Assembly: GCA_965659675.1 (NCBI GenBank)
Contig: CBFHWY010000009.1
Location: forward strand, 1-49,853
DNA length: 49,853 bases
Direction of reading: 5' to 3'
Origin: CBFHWY01 sp965659675
Lineage (GTDB): Bacteria; Bacteroidota; Bacteroidia; Flavobacteriales_G; Salibacteraceae
The notes beneath the pieces were generated by a model. That model was not told where the DNA came from and searched no databases. It saw nothing but the letters and a program-made list of their open reading frames with translations. The translations under genes were made by a program, and so were the position numbers. This document shows, one piece after another, positions 8,761 through 17,936 of this stretch (positions are counted from its first letter, which is position 1; each line of letters opens with the position of its first letter).

Positions 8761-11700
8761 AGAACAAAACAAGAAATCATTTGGCCTTTCTAACCTATCA
8801 CTGAAGAACAAGACCTCAGTCTTTGTGCTTCTGTTCATCATTCTGGTTGGTGGTTTAGCCTCTTACGTATCAATGCCAAGGGAAAGTTTTCCTGAAGTAG
8901 TGGTGCCTCAGATCTATGTTGGAACGCCATATCCTGGGAACTCGCCTTTGGATATAGAGAAACTGATCACAAGACCCCTCGAGAAGGAGATCAAAACGAT
9001 CACTGGAATAGACAAGCTCACCTCAACTTCTGTGCAGGGCTACAGTACCATTTTCATCGAGTTCGATTTTAGTATTACTCCCGAAGAAGCCCTCAGGAAG
9101 GTAAAGGATAAGGTGGATGTAGCCAAGAGTGATCCTGATTTCCCAAAAGATCTGCCAGCAGATCCCAACGTGTTCGAATTGAACATTTCTGAGATGATGC
9201 CGGTGATGAATATCAACCTCTCTGGAAATTATTCTATCGATGAGCTGAATAGGTATGCAGAATACCTGGAAGATGAGATCGAAAAACTCTCTGAGGTATC
9301 AGAAGTAGATATCCGTGGTGTGCAGGAAAAGGAAATGAAGGTGAACGTCGACATGATCAAAATGGAGTCGAACAAGCTTTCATTTAATGATATCGCGCAA
9401 GCTATTCAGGGAGAAAACATGACCATGTCAGCTGGTGATGTCCTGGAAGACGATTTTCGTCGCACGGTACGTATCGTTGGAGAATTTGAGTCTCCTGAAG
9501 AGCTCGGAAATGTGATCGTCAAAAGAGAAAAATTCAACATTGTGTACCTGCGAGACATCGCAGAAGTCGTGTTTGAAGACGAAGAAAAAGAGTCTTACGC
9601 ACGGGAATACACCAAGCCGGTGGTGATGGTGGATGTCAAGAAAAGAGCAGGGGAGAACCTGATCAATGCAGCAGATCAGATCAATGAAATATTACTTGAA
9701 GCAAGAGCCGAGGTATTTCCCGAAGACCTTCAGATCACCATTACGAATGATCAGTCTAAGGTAACCCGAACACAGGTAAGTGAATTGGAGAATAGCATCA
9801 TTTTCGGGATGCTTTTAGTGATCCTTGTTTTGCTTTTCTTCCTTGGATTGAGAAATGCATTATTCGTGGGGATAGCCATTCCCTTATCAATGTTCATGTC
9901 CTTTTTCATTTTGAACGCCCTGGGGGTTACCCTAAATATGATGGTGCTCTTCTCGCTGGTACTCGCATTGGGAATGCTTGTAGACAATGGGATTGTTGTA
10001 GTGGAGAACATCTATCGATTGATGGATGAAGGAAAGTCTCCATTTGAAGCGGCAAAGTATGGAGTAGGAGAGGTGGCCTTACCCATCATTGCGTCAACGG
10101 CAACCACATTAGCCGCTTTTATTCCTCTGGCTATTTGGCCCGGATTGATGGGGCAGTTCATGTTCTGGCTTCCCGTAACGCTAATGATCGTATTAGGGTC
10201 TTCACTCTTTGTGGCCTTGGTCATAAACCCTGTGCTTACCTCTGTTTACATGAAACTTAAGGAAGATCCAGTGAGTCTGAAAAGGTTGTTCACCATCACA
10301 TCGGTATTGATCCTGATCGGACTTCTTTTGGTCTTCGCGGGACTTAATAGTCTTGGAAATCTCTTGATCATTGGAGGTATTTTGGGTCTGCTCAATCGAT
10401 TTGTTTTAAGCCCGGCGACCGATTACTTTCAATCGAAAGTGCTCCCGGCACTGGAAGAGTTTTATAAGAAAGCATTGGCCTATGCGCTCAACGGAAAGAA
10501 CCCGATCGGATTCTTTTTTGGGACTATTTTGATGCTGATCTTTTCGGGTATGTTGCTCGGAATTTTCTCTCCTAAGGTGATCTTCTTTCCGATCAATATG
10601 CCGAATTATGCGAACGTTTTCATTGAGGCCCCAATTGGTACAGATATTGAAAAAGTGAACCAGATCACAAAAGAGCTCGAAAGCCGAATTCTCAAATACG
10701 CTAAAAAGTATGAGATTGTTGAAGAGCAGAACGGTATTGAGAATAAGTACAATTTCCTCATTGAATCTGTGATCGCTCAGGTTGGTGAAGGTACCAGTGA
10801 CCCAAGTCAGGGTCCTTCTATGGCGCAAACCCCACATAAAGCGAGAATTACCGTATCCTTTGTACAATACCAACAAAGGCGCGGGGTTTCTACCACTGAG
10901 ATGCTCGAAGATATTCGTGACCTGATGAAGGGGGTGCCTGGTGTTCAGATCACCGTGAATAAAGATGAGGCTGGACCTCCGGTAGGTAAACCGATCAACA
11001 TAGAAGTTGCCGGAGATGACTATGAGGAGCTTTTGGCTGAGTCTGAAAACCTGAAGAAATTCATCGATGGAAGAAATATTCCGGGAATTGAGGAATTGAA
11101 ACTGGACGTGGAGATCGGTAAGCCAGAACTCCTGGTCGAGATCGATCGCAACAAAGCACGTCGGTTTAACTTGAGCACGGGACAGATCGGATCTTCATTG
11201 AGAAACGCTGTTTTCGGAATGGAAGTGTCTACCTACAAAGAAGGAGAAGACGATTATCCGATCATGATCCGATTAGCAGATGAGTATCGCTACAACCAGG
11301 ATAACCTGCTGAATCAAAAGATCACTTTTAGAGATCAGACCAATGGTCGAATCCAACAGGTTCCGATCTCCGCGGTAGCTCAACCCGTGAAGTCTACCAC
11401 TTTTAGTGCAGTGAAAAGAAAGGACATGAAGCGAATGATCACCATATCTTCCAATGTTCTGGAAACCTACAATGCCAACGAAGTGGTGGCCGAGATCAAG
11501 CAATCACTGAAGGATTATGAATTGCCGGAGAATATGGATCTCAAATTTACGGGTCAGCAAGAAGAGCAAGCCAAAGAAATGGCCTTCTTAAGCAATGCCT
11601 TGCTTATTGCGGTATTCCTGATCTTTTTGATTCTGGTAAGCCAATTTAATTCAGCTTATCAACCCTTCATCATCATTGCTTCGGTGGTCTTTAGTTTGAT

Positions 11701-12187
11701 CGGAGTATTCCTCGGACTGGTGGCCTTTCAGATGGACTTTGTGGTGATCATGACCATGGTAGGAATCATATCGCTCGCTGGAATTGTGGTGAACAACGCC
11801 ATTGTATTGATCGATTATACCAACCTGTTGATCCTTCGCAAGAAAGAGCAATTAAAGCTAGAACCATCTGACAAATTGCCGGTTCCAGAACTGATCGATG
11901 CCATCGTTCAGGGAGGAAAAACCAGGTTAAGACCTGTACTTCTTACGGCAATTACCACCGTACTCGGTTTGATCCCGCTCGCTATTGGATTGAATATCAA
12001 CTTTATCACGCTTTTAAGCGATTTAGATCCTCAGATCTATGTAGGTGGAGATAATGTTATTTTCTGGGGTCCAATGTCGTGGACAGTAATTTTTGGTCTG
12101 ACTTTTGCGACCTTTTTAACACTGGTCATTGTACCAGTAATGTACTATCTGGTGAACCGATTAAGGTATCGTTTGTCAGGAAAGTAA
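8750..12187 (+). CDS. RND-family efflux pump permease (AcrB/HAE1-like)
   Basis: 1145 aa, longer than AcrB (about 1050). Residues 19-42 form TM1, followed by the first porter domain (MPRESFPEVVVPQIYVGTPY, RPLEKEIKTITG). TM4 carries ALGMLVDNGIVVVEN with D412 and N413, where AcrB has two Asp in the proton relay. The second half ends with TM8-12. Two additional hydrophobic stretches at about residues 508-560 sit between TM6 and TM7, which accounts for part of the extra length. It expels compounds using the proton gradient; the substrate cannot be read from sequence. Last gene of the operon; a terminator hairpin follows at 12207. Confidence 0.94.
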   Translation: MKDKEQNKKSFGLSNLSLKNKTSVFVLLFIILVGGLASYVSMPRESFPEVVVPQIYVGTPYPGNSPLDIEKLITRPLEKEIKTITGIDKLTSTSVQGYSTIFIEFDFSITPEEALRKVKDKVDVAKSDPDFPKDLPADPNVFELNISEMMPVMNINLSGNYSIDELNRYAEYLEDEIEKLSEVSEVDIRGVQEKEMKVNVDMIKMESNKLSFNDIAQAIQGENMTMSAGDVLEDDFRRTVRIVGEFESPEELGNVIVKREKFNIVYLRDIAEVVFEDEEKESYAREYTKPVVMVDVKKRAGENLINAADQINEILLEARAEVFPEDLQITITNDQSKVTRTQVSELENSIIFGMLLVILVLLFFLGLRNALFVGIAIPLSMFMSFFILNALGVTLNMMVLFSLVLALGMLVDNGIVVVENIYRLMDEGKSPFEAAKYGVGEVALPIIASTATTLAAFIPLAIWPGLMGQFMFWLPVTLMIVLGSSLFVALVINPVLTSVYMKLKEDPVSLKRLFTITSVLILIGLLLVFAGLNSLGNLLIIGGILGLLNRFVLSPATDYFQSKVLPALEEFYKKALAYALNGKNPIGFFFGTILMLIFSGMLLGIFSPKVIFFPINMPNYANVFIEAPIGTDIEKVNQITKELESRILKYAKKYEIVEEQNGIENKYNFLIESVIAQVGEGTSDPSQGPSMAQTPHKARITVSFVQYQQRRGVSTTEMLEDIRDLMKGVPGVQITVNKDEAGPPVGKPINIEVAGDDYEELLAESENLKKFIDGRNIPGIEELKLDVEIGKPELLVEIDRNKARRFNLSTGQIGSSLRNAVFGMEVSTYKEGEDDYPIMIRLADEYRYNQDNLLNQKITFRDQTNGRIQQVPISAVAQPVKSTTFSAVKRKDMKRMITISSNVLETYNANEVVAEIKQSLKDYELPENMDLKFTGQQEEQAKEMAFLSNALLIAVFLIFLILVSQFNSAYQPFIIIASVVFSLIGVFLGLVAFQMDFVVIMTMVGIISLAGIVVNNAIVLIDYTNLLILRKKEQLKLEPSDKLPVPELIDAIVQGGKTRLRPVLLTAITTVLGLIPLAIGLNINFITLLSDLDPQIYVGGDNVIFWGPMSWTVIFGLTFATFLTLVIVPVMYYLVNRLRYRLSGK

Positions 12188-12206
12188 TAACTATTCACAA
12201 CCAACT

Positions 12207-12240
12207 AAAGCCCGTCGCCTAGGTGATGGGCTTTTTGTTT
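12207..12240 (+). terminator. Intrinsic terminator of the efflux operon
   Basis: AAAGCCC (12207-12213) pairs with GGGCTTT (12228-12234). The inner bases also pair with two G-T wobbles, leaving a loop of about CTAG; a T-rich run follows. The 3' end of the minus-strand CPBP gene (stop 12219-12221) lies inside the hairpin, so it may also end that transcript. Confidence 0.75.
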
Positions 12241-13094
12241 TCTTGAAACCCGACCCTCAGGCGGAATAAGATCAGCAGACAAAAGGCCAGACTAATGGCA
12301 AATACCAAAGGTTGATCGGCTCCAGCATTTTCGATATTCTCTGGGATCTCATCTATACCTATATAATAAGCAAGGCTTACAGCAATAGCATTGTTCAAAA
12401 AGTGAGCAAGCATGGGGTACAGTAATGACCCACTCCAATAAAACAGGTACCCTAGTGCTGCACCCATCACGAGGCGCGGTAAAAAGCCGAAGAACTGCAT
12501 GTGGATTGCGCTGAAAATGGCCGCAGTGATCCAAATCGCCACATGATGCCTGCCGGTTTGTTCATGAAAGATCTTCTGGATCACCCCCCGAAAGAGCAAT
12601 TCTTCTCCCACTGCTGGAAGAAGTGCCATGATAAATAGCGACAACATTAGGTCTCCAGGGCCATCCATTCTCAAAAAGGCCATGGTCGTCTCTTCCGCAG
12701 TTTTTTCCATGGCCAGCAAACTCTCCTTTAGTCCGCTTAAAGCCTCGGGAAATGGAATAGCATGATTTAGGCTACCCAGATAGTTTTCCAGCGGAAGCGC
12801 AATAAAGACCAGAACAGCGATCAATATGGTCAGACGCCAATTTATGTCCTTTGAAAGCCCATACATCTTCAGCAATGAGCGACCCATCAAACGGGCATAA
12901 ACAAGTCCAGGCACCAGAAAAAGCCCGATCGCATTCATGGTCTGAGTGAATTTGAGTGCCGACATGACAGATGGATCCTCAAAGTCAGTAGAACCAGCAA
13001 TATCAGCTAGTCCAACACCAAATAAATAGGGCGAAAGTAAAATGGCAATGAGCGATGAAATGCTGAATCCCGCAAAGGCGATCACAAAGACCAT
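12219..13094 (-). CDS. CPBP-family intramembrane metalloprotease (CAAX protease-like)
   Basis: 291 aa, mostly hydrophobic with about eight membrane segments. The three ABI/CPBP motifs are visible: EELLFRG (EExxxR), a His in FSAIHMQFFGFLPR, and HFLNN near the end. They supply the Glu and His residues of the intramembrane glutamic/metallo-protease site. Substrate unknown. The start is uncertain: ATG at 13094 or TTG at 13097, yet the frame remains open upstream past 13163 with no ATG, GTG or TTG, and the upstream reading (YFQGQSPWYRLL) looks protein-like. The C-terminal codons and stop form part of the hairpin at 12207. Divergent from dusB. Confidence 0.85.
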   Translation of the reverse strand: MVFVIAFAGFSISSLIAILLSPYLFGVGLADIAGSTDFEDPSVMSALKFTQTMNAIGLFLVPGLVYARLMGRSLLKMYGLSKDINWRLTILIAVLVFIALPLENYLGSLNHAIPFPEALSGLKESLLAMEKTAEETTMAFLRMDGPGDLMLSLFIMALLPAVGEELLFRGVIQKIFHEQTGRHHVAIWITAAIFSAIHMQFFGFLPRLVMGAALGYLFYWSGSLLYPMLAHFLNNAIAVSLAYYIGIDEIPENIENAGADQPLVFAISLAFCLLILFRLRVGFQENKKPIT

Positions 13095-13134
13095 CAATAG
13101 GCGATACCACGGACTCTGTCCCTGAAAGTAAAGC

Positions 13135-13167
13135 TTGAAACCATTGCTTTGATTTTGAGTAATTTTG
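13135..13167 (+). promoter_or_regulatory. Promoter of dusB-polA
   Basis: TTG (13135-13137), 22 bases, then TAATTTTG (13160-13167), an exact TAnnTTTG match. The dusB ATG is 14 bases past the -7 element, giving a leader under 10 bases. Confidence 0.5.
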
Positions 13168-13181
13168 CAGCGCTTTAAAAG

Positions 13182-14177
13182 ATGGGCGTAAAAATAGAAA
13201 ATATCGACCTGGGAGATTTCCCCTTACTTCTTGCCCCAATGGAAGATGTGAGCGATCCGCCATTTCGTGCACTTTGCAAGAAACAAGGGGCTGATATGAT
13301 GTATACAGAGTTCATATCCTCGGAAGGCCTTATTCGTGATGCCGCCAAAAGCGTTCAGAAACTCGATATCTATGAGTATGAACGTCCTATCGGGATTCAG
13401 ATATTTGGTGGTGACATAGAATCGATGAAGGAGGCGACCCGGATCACTGAACAGAGTCAGCCCGACGTGATCGACATCAACTTTGGATGTCCGGTCAAAA
13501 AAGTGGTTTGTAAAAATGCCGGGGCAGGGATCTTGAAAGATATTCCAGGAATGGTGAAGATGACCGAAGAGATCGTCAAAAGCACAGACTTGCCAGTCAC
13601 TGTTAAAACTCGTCTGGGCTGGGACGAAAACTCAAAGTACATTGTGGAGGTGGCAGAGCGACTCCAGGATGTTGGGATCAAGGCGATTTCCATTCATGGA
13701 AGAACCCGAAAGCAGATGTACAAAGGTGAGGCAGACTGGAGTCTGATCGCAGAAGTCAAGAACAACCCAAGAATGCACATTCCTGTATTTGGAAACGGCG
13801 ATGTTGATAGTCCACAAAAAGCGCTGCAAATGAAGGAACGTTTTGGGGTGGACGGAGTCATGATCGGAAGAGCCAGTATTGGATACCCATGGATCTTCAA
13901 TGAGATCAAACAATACCTTAAAAACGGGGAACTAGTCGAAGGTCCGGATATTGAAGAGAGAATTAGGGTTGCAAGAGAACACCTGAGGATGTCTGTTGAA
14001 TGGAAAGGGGAGCGCCTGGGAGTTTTGGAGACACGTCGACACTACGGGAACTATTTCAAAGCCATTCCCAATTTTAAGCCCTTTAGAATGAAATTGGTCA
14101 CACTTGATCATTACGAGGAATTACTCGAGGTCTTTGAAGAGATAGAAGCACATTTCCTGGGAGTATCTGCTGCCTGA
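13182..14177 (+). CDS. dusB: tRNA-dihydrouridine synthase
   Basis: 331 aa, usual for DusB. This FMN enzyme reduces uridines in the tRNA D-loop. It has the TIM-barrel opening LLLAPMEDVSDPPFRALCKK, the family signature INFGCPVKKVVCKNAGAG with the catalytic Cys near residue 110, the FMN phosphate-binding region NGDVDS...GVDGVMIGRASIG, and a C-terminal helical RNA-binding domain (RRHYGNYFK). Residue pattern and length favour DusB over DusA or DusC. polA starts 7 bases after its stop, so the two are likely co-transcribed. Confidence 0.95.
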   Translation: MGVKIENIDLGDFPLLLAPMEDVSDPPFRALCKKQGADMMYTEFISSEGLIRDAAKSVQKLDIYEYERPIGIQIFGGDIESMKEATRITEQSQPDVIDINFGCPVKKVVCKNAGAGILKDIPGMVKMTEEIVKSTDLPVTVKTRLGWDENSKYIVEVAERLQDVGIKAISIHGRTRKQMYKGEADWSLIAEVKNNPRMHIPVFGNGDVDSPQKALQMKERFGVDGVMIGRASIGYPWIFNEIKQYLKNGELVEGPDIEERIRVAREHLRMSVEWKGERLGVLETRRHYGNYFKAIPNFKPFRMKLVTLDHYEELLEVFEEIEAHFLGVSAA

Positions 14178-14184
14178 CCAACGC

Positions 14185-16992
14185 ATGAAATACTTACTTT
14201 CGGACTCTATGCCGGAAGAAAAAAAACTCTTTTTGCTCGATGCTTATGCCTTGATATTTCGAGCTTACTATGCTTTTATTCGCAATCCGCGGATCAATTC
14301 AAAAGGATTTAATACCTCAGCCATATTTGGCTTCACTACCGCTATTTTAGATGTCATCAAAAAAGAGGATCCGACTCACCTCGCGGTCTGTTTCGATTTT
14401 CCGGCAGCCACGGTTAGGAATGAAGTTTATCCCGAATACAAGGCAAATCGCGAAGAAACTCCGGAAGATATTCGTTCAGCGGTTCCTTACATTCGTCAGA
14501 TCATAGAAGCTTTTGAGATTCCTTTACTTGAGGCGGAAGGATATGAAGCGGATGATGTTATCGGAACCCTATCGAAGCAGGCAACCAAAGCAGGATATAC
14601 CACCTATATGGTAACCCCCGATAAAGATTTTGGTCAGTTGGTGGATGAGCAGGTATTCATGTATAAACCTGCTAAATCTGGCTCAGGCCCTGAAATACTC
14701 GATGCTGAAGCAGTTTGTAAGCAATGGGGAATAGATCATACTGAGCAGGTAATAGATATCCTGGGCTTGATGGGTGACTCGGTAGACAATATTCCAGGTG
14801 TTCCGGGTGTAGGCCCAAAAACTGCCGCAAAACTGATCCAGAAATATGGCTCTATAGAAAACCTATATGAGCACCTCGACGAACAAAAGGGCAAGCTCAA
14901 AGAGAATCTCGAGAACAATAAGGAAAACGCATTCATGTCCAAAAACCTTGCTACCATCTTGTTGGATGCTCCGGTAGAATTCAGTGAGGAAAAGTTGACG
15001 ATCTCTGAGCCAAATACAGAAAGATTAAAAGAGATCTTCACTGAGCTTGAGTTTCGTCAATTGGCCAAAAGAGTGCTGGGTGAAGAGATCGCACTAGGAC
15101 AAACGACCAGTGTGGGTGGACAGATGGAGCTATTTTCAGATGAGCAATCCAGGGAAGTTGAAGAGGTTGACGGTGTGGGAAACCTGGACAAGGTAACTCA
15201 TGAATATCACTTGACGAATACTGAAGAAAAGATCAAAGCTTTGATCGCCGTCCTGGAATCTGCAAAATGCTTCTGTTTTGATACAGAAACCACGGGACTT
15301 GATCCACTGTCCGCGGAATTGGTGGGACTGGCATTTTCAGTCAAGTCAAAACAGGCGTTCTATGTGCCCTTTCCTGAGGATCAGAAAGAAGCGATGAGCT
15401 TGCTCGAACGCTTTAAGCCTGTATTGGAAAATGATACCATTGAAAAGGTGGGCCACAATTTGAAGTACGACATTCTGGTCTTGAAGAAGTATGAAGTGGA
15501 TGTTCAGGGGCCATTCTTTGATACTATGGTGGCACACTATCTACTTGAGCCTGATATCCGGAAAAGAAAAATGGACGATTTGGCTGAGATGTATCTGAGC
15601 TATTCTCCTCAACCGATCAGTGAGCTGATAGGGGAGAAGGGAAAAGGGCAAAAGAGCATGCGGGAGATCGATCCGGAAAAGGTGAAGGAATATGCCGGTG
15701 AAGACGCGGATATCACCCTTCAACTCAGGCATTATTTCGCTCCAAGAATAGAGGAATCGGGAAACAGAGAGCTCCTGGAAAAGATCGAGGGGCCTCTCAT
15801 GCCAGTACTTGCAGATATGGAGGCAGAAGGTATCTGTTTGGATGTTGATAGCCTCAAGAAGCTATCGGAGACCCTCAGGGTAGACCTGATCGATATTGAA
15901 AAGGAGATACACGAAATGGCTGGGGTAGAGTTTAAGATCTCTTCTCCTAAGCAAGTGGGTGAGATCCTTTTTGAACGCCTAAAGGTGGTGGATAAGGCTA
16001 AGAAAACCAAAAGCGGGCAATATGCAACAAGTGAGGATGTGCTTTCAAAGATCAAGACCAAGCATCCGATCATCGAGAAGATCCTCGACTTTAGGGAGCT
16101 TCAAAAGCTCAAGAATACCTACGTTGATACTTTACCAAAATTGATCAGAGAAGAAACGGGCCGAATACATACTACATTTAATCAAGTTGTTGCTGCCACC
16201 GGACGACTTAGTTCTGATCACCCAAACCTCCAAAATATTCCAATAAGAACCGAAAGGGGCAGATTGATAAGAAAGGCTTTCACTTCCAGATCCGATGATT
16301 ACGAACTCATGGCTTCCGACTATTCTCAAATAGAGCTTCGGATCATGGCTGAAATGAGCGAGGATCAGGGGATGATCGATGCATTTGTAAATGGACAGGA
16401 TATTCATGCGTCTACCGCATCAAAGGTATATGGTGTTGCTCTCGATGAGGTAGATCGTAATATGCGTTCGAATGCTAAGATGGTCAACTTTGGGATCATT
16501 TATGGAATCTCAGCCTTCGGCCTGGCAGATCGCTTGAGCATTTCAAGAACGGAGGCAAAGTCCATGATCGATTCCTACTTTGAGCAATACCCGAAGATCA
16601 AGGAGTACATGGATAAAGCCGTTGCCGATGCTAGAGAAAAAGGCTATGTGGAGACCATCATGGGCAGAAAACGTACACTTAGGGATATTAATTCAGCCAA
16701 CGGTGTGGTTCGGGGAAATGCTGAACGCATTGCCATCAACGCTCCTATACAGGGTTCCGCTGCTGATCTGATCAAATTGGCCATGATCAGAATTCAAAAG
16801 GAGATCAAATCGAGAAAAATGAAATCAAAAATGTTATTGCAGGTTCATGATGAACTCGTATTTGACGTGTATAGCCCTGAAAAACAAGAGCTTAAATCTT
16901 TTGTTGAGGAGATCATGGCCTCAGCGATAGACATGAAAGTACCACTTGTTGTGGAGAGTGGCTTTGGAAAAAACTGGCTTGATGCGCATTAA
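14185..16992 (+). CDS. polA: DNA polymerase I
   Basis: 935 aa, full length. Residues about 12-300 are the 5'-3' exonuclease (LLDAYALIFRAYYAF, GYEADDVIGTL, GDSVDNIPGVPGVGPKTA). About 345-540 is the 3'-5' proofreading domain with intact FDTETTG, GHNLKYDIL and YAGEDAD acidic residues. The rest is the family A polymerase, with motif A DYSQIELRIMAEMSED (about 712), motif B RSNAKMVNFGIIYG and motif C LQVHDELVF. It fills gaps in repair and removes Okazaki primers. An in-frame ATG at 14209 is an alternative start; the extra eight residues make little difference. All three activities look intact. Confidence 0.97.
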   Translation: MKYLLSDSMPEEKKLFLLDAYALIFRAYYAFIRNPRINSKGFNTSAIFGFTTAILDVIKKEDPTHLAVCFDFPAATVRNEVYPEYKANREETPEDIRSAVPYIRQIIEAFEIPLLEAEGYEADDVIGTLSKQATKAGYTTYMVTPDKDFGQLVDEQVFMYKPAKSGSGPEILDAEAVCKQWGIDHTEQVIDILGLMGDSVDNIPGVPGVGPKTAAKLIQKYGSIENLYEHLDEQKGKLKENLENNKENAFMSKNLATILLDAPVEFSEEKLTISEPNTERLKEIFTELEFRQLAKRVLGEEIALGQTTSVGGQMELFSDEQSREVEEVDGVGNLDKVTHEYHLTNTEEKIKALIAVLESAKCFCFDTETTGLDPLSAELVGLAFSVKSKQAFYVPFPEDQKEAMSLLERFKPVLENDTIEKVGHNLKYDILVLKKYEVDVQGPFFDTMVAHYLLEPDIRKRKMDDLAEMYLSYSPQPISELIGEKGKGQKSMREIDPEKVKEYAGEDADITLQLRHYFAPRIEESGNRELLEKIEGPLMPVLADMEAEGICLDVDSLKKLSETLRVDLIDIEKEIHEMAGVEFKISSPKQVGEILFERLKVVDKAKKTKSGQYATSEDVLSKIKTKHPIIEKILDFRELQKLKNTYVDTLPKLIREETGRIHTTFNQVVAATGRLSSDHPNLQNIPIRTERGRLIRKAFTSRSDDYELMASDYSQIELRIMAEMSEDQGMIDAFVNGQDIHASTASKVYGVALDEVDRNMRSNAKMVNFGIIYGISAFGLADRLSISRTEAKSMIDSYFEQYPKIKEYMDKAVADAREKGYVETIMGRKRTLRDINSANGVVRGNAERIAINAPIQGSAADLIKLAMIRIQKEIKSRKMKSKMLLQVHDELVFDVYSPEKQELKSFVEEIMASAIDMKVPLVVESGFGKNWLDAH

Positions 16993-17005
16993 TCAATCGT
17001 TTATA

Positions 17006-17013
17006 TACATTTG
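17006..17013 (+). promoter_or_regulatory. Candidate -7 element of the 17037 lipoprotein gene
   Basis: TACATTTG is an exact TAnnTTTG match, 23 bases before the ATG. It sits in TATATACATTTGTT (17002-17015), which also occurs at the promoter of the ECF sigma/carotenoid operon on the other strand. The nearest TTG upstream (16979-16981) is 24 bases away, slightly long. Confidence 0.4.
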
Positions 17014-17036
17014 TTAGGAAGAGAAAAGAGATCTTG

Positions 17037-17936
17037 ATGAAATCGCCCCTAATACTATTCGTTTTATTTGTCGCTGTGTCCATCAGTGCTTGTAGCCCCC
17101 CTGAGAAAGACAAGGAGAGCGGTGTTCCTGCGGGTTACGACTCAACCCTGCTTGATGAAGAGGTGATGGAAAAGTATGAAAAGGCGCGTCAGGTCTTCAT
17201 CACCATTCCATCTCCGATCGAAACAAGCATGCTTCTAAAGAAAACGGGAGTTAAGTTCAATGTGGAGTATTTGAAGGACCCAGATAGAGTAACTGTGTAT
17301 GAAACAACTTCTGCGAAAGCAATGAATTTGGGAGCTTACATTGCTGATTTGAGTTACTGCAATGTGTTCGAACAACAAGACCGGAGTCTGAGCTATTTCA
17401 ATGACCTAAGAATCCTTGGAGATGAACTGAACCTCACCAGCATTTTTACCCCAGAAGTAGTTAATCGTGTAGAGGAGAACCTAAACAATCAGGATAGTGT
17501 GTTGAATATCATTTCAGAAGCTTACTGGACTGCTAAAACTAGTCTCGAAGAAAGCGAAAGACAAAGTGTTGCAGCTTATGTTTTGGCTGGAGGTTGGCTT
17601 GAAGGTTTGTACATCGCATCTCAAATAGCCGTAAATGATGCGCCCAATGAATTGCTCGAAGGGCGCATTGCAGAACAGAAATATGGTTCAAGAAATATGA
17701 ATGAGTTGGTTCGACTCCAAAATCAGGATGGTTCTATCGATGATCTTGCCAAAGAGATCGCCGAATTGGATGCGCTTTTTCAAAGTCTGGAAGAGAAAAA
17801 AGAGCCAGTGACCTACTCTATGGACAAGAAAGGGATCATATCCGTAGGAAAGAATATTACAATCGTGATAACCGAAAAGCAGCTTAATGATATTGCTGCT
17901 AAGGTGAAGTCGATCAGAATGAAATTCATGTCATGA
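17037..17936 (+). CDS. Uncharacterised lipoprotein
   Basis: 299 aa. The signal MKSPLILFVLFVAVSISAC has a clear lipobox (ISAC), so it is probably membrane-anchored by Cys19. The mature part is mainly helical and acidic, with an Ala/Leu-rich middle (MNLGAYIADLSYCNVFEQQ; SVAAYVLAGGWLEGLYIA). No catalytic motif is recognised. It resembles conserved hypothetical lipoproteins of Bacteroidota. An adjacent TTG at 17034 could also start it. It overlaps the following exported protein by 4 bases (ATGA), so the two are translationally coupled and may work together. Function not inferred. Confidence 0.8.
   Translation: MKSPLILFVLFVAVSISACSPPEKDKESGVPAGYDSTLLDEEVMEKYEKARQVFITIPSPIETSMLLKKTGVKFNVEYLKDPDRVTVYETTSAKAMNLGAYIADLSYCNVFEQQDRSLSYFNDLRILGDELNLTSIFTPEVVNRVEENLNNQDSVLNIISEAYWTAKTSLEESERQSVAAYVLAGGWLEGLYIASQIAVNDAPNELLEGRIAEQKYGSRNMNELVRLQNQDGSIDDLAKEIAELDALFQSLEEKKEPVTYSMDKKGIISVGKNITIVITEKQLNDIAAKVKSIRMKFMS

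Noticed and set aside
10406..10876. Minus-strand open frame of 156 codons
   Set aside because: Lies wholly inside the RND pump gene, with no recognisable protein features.
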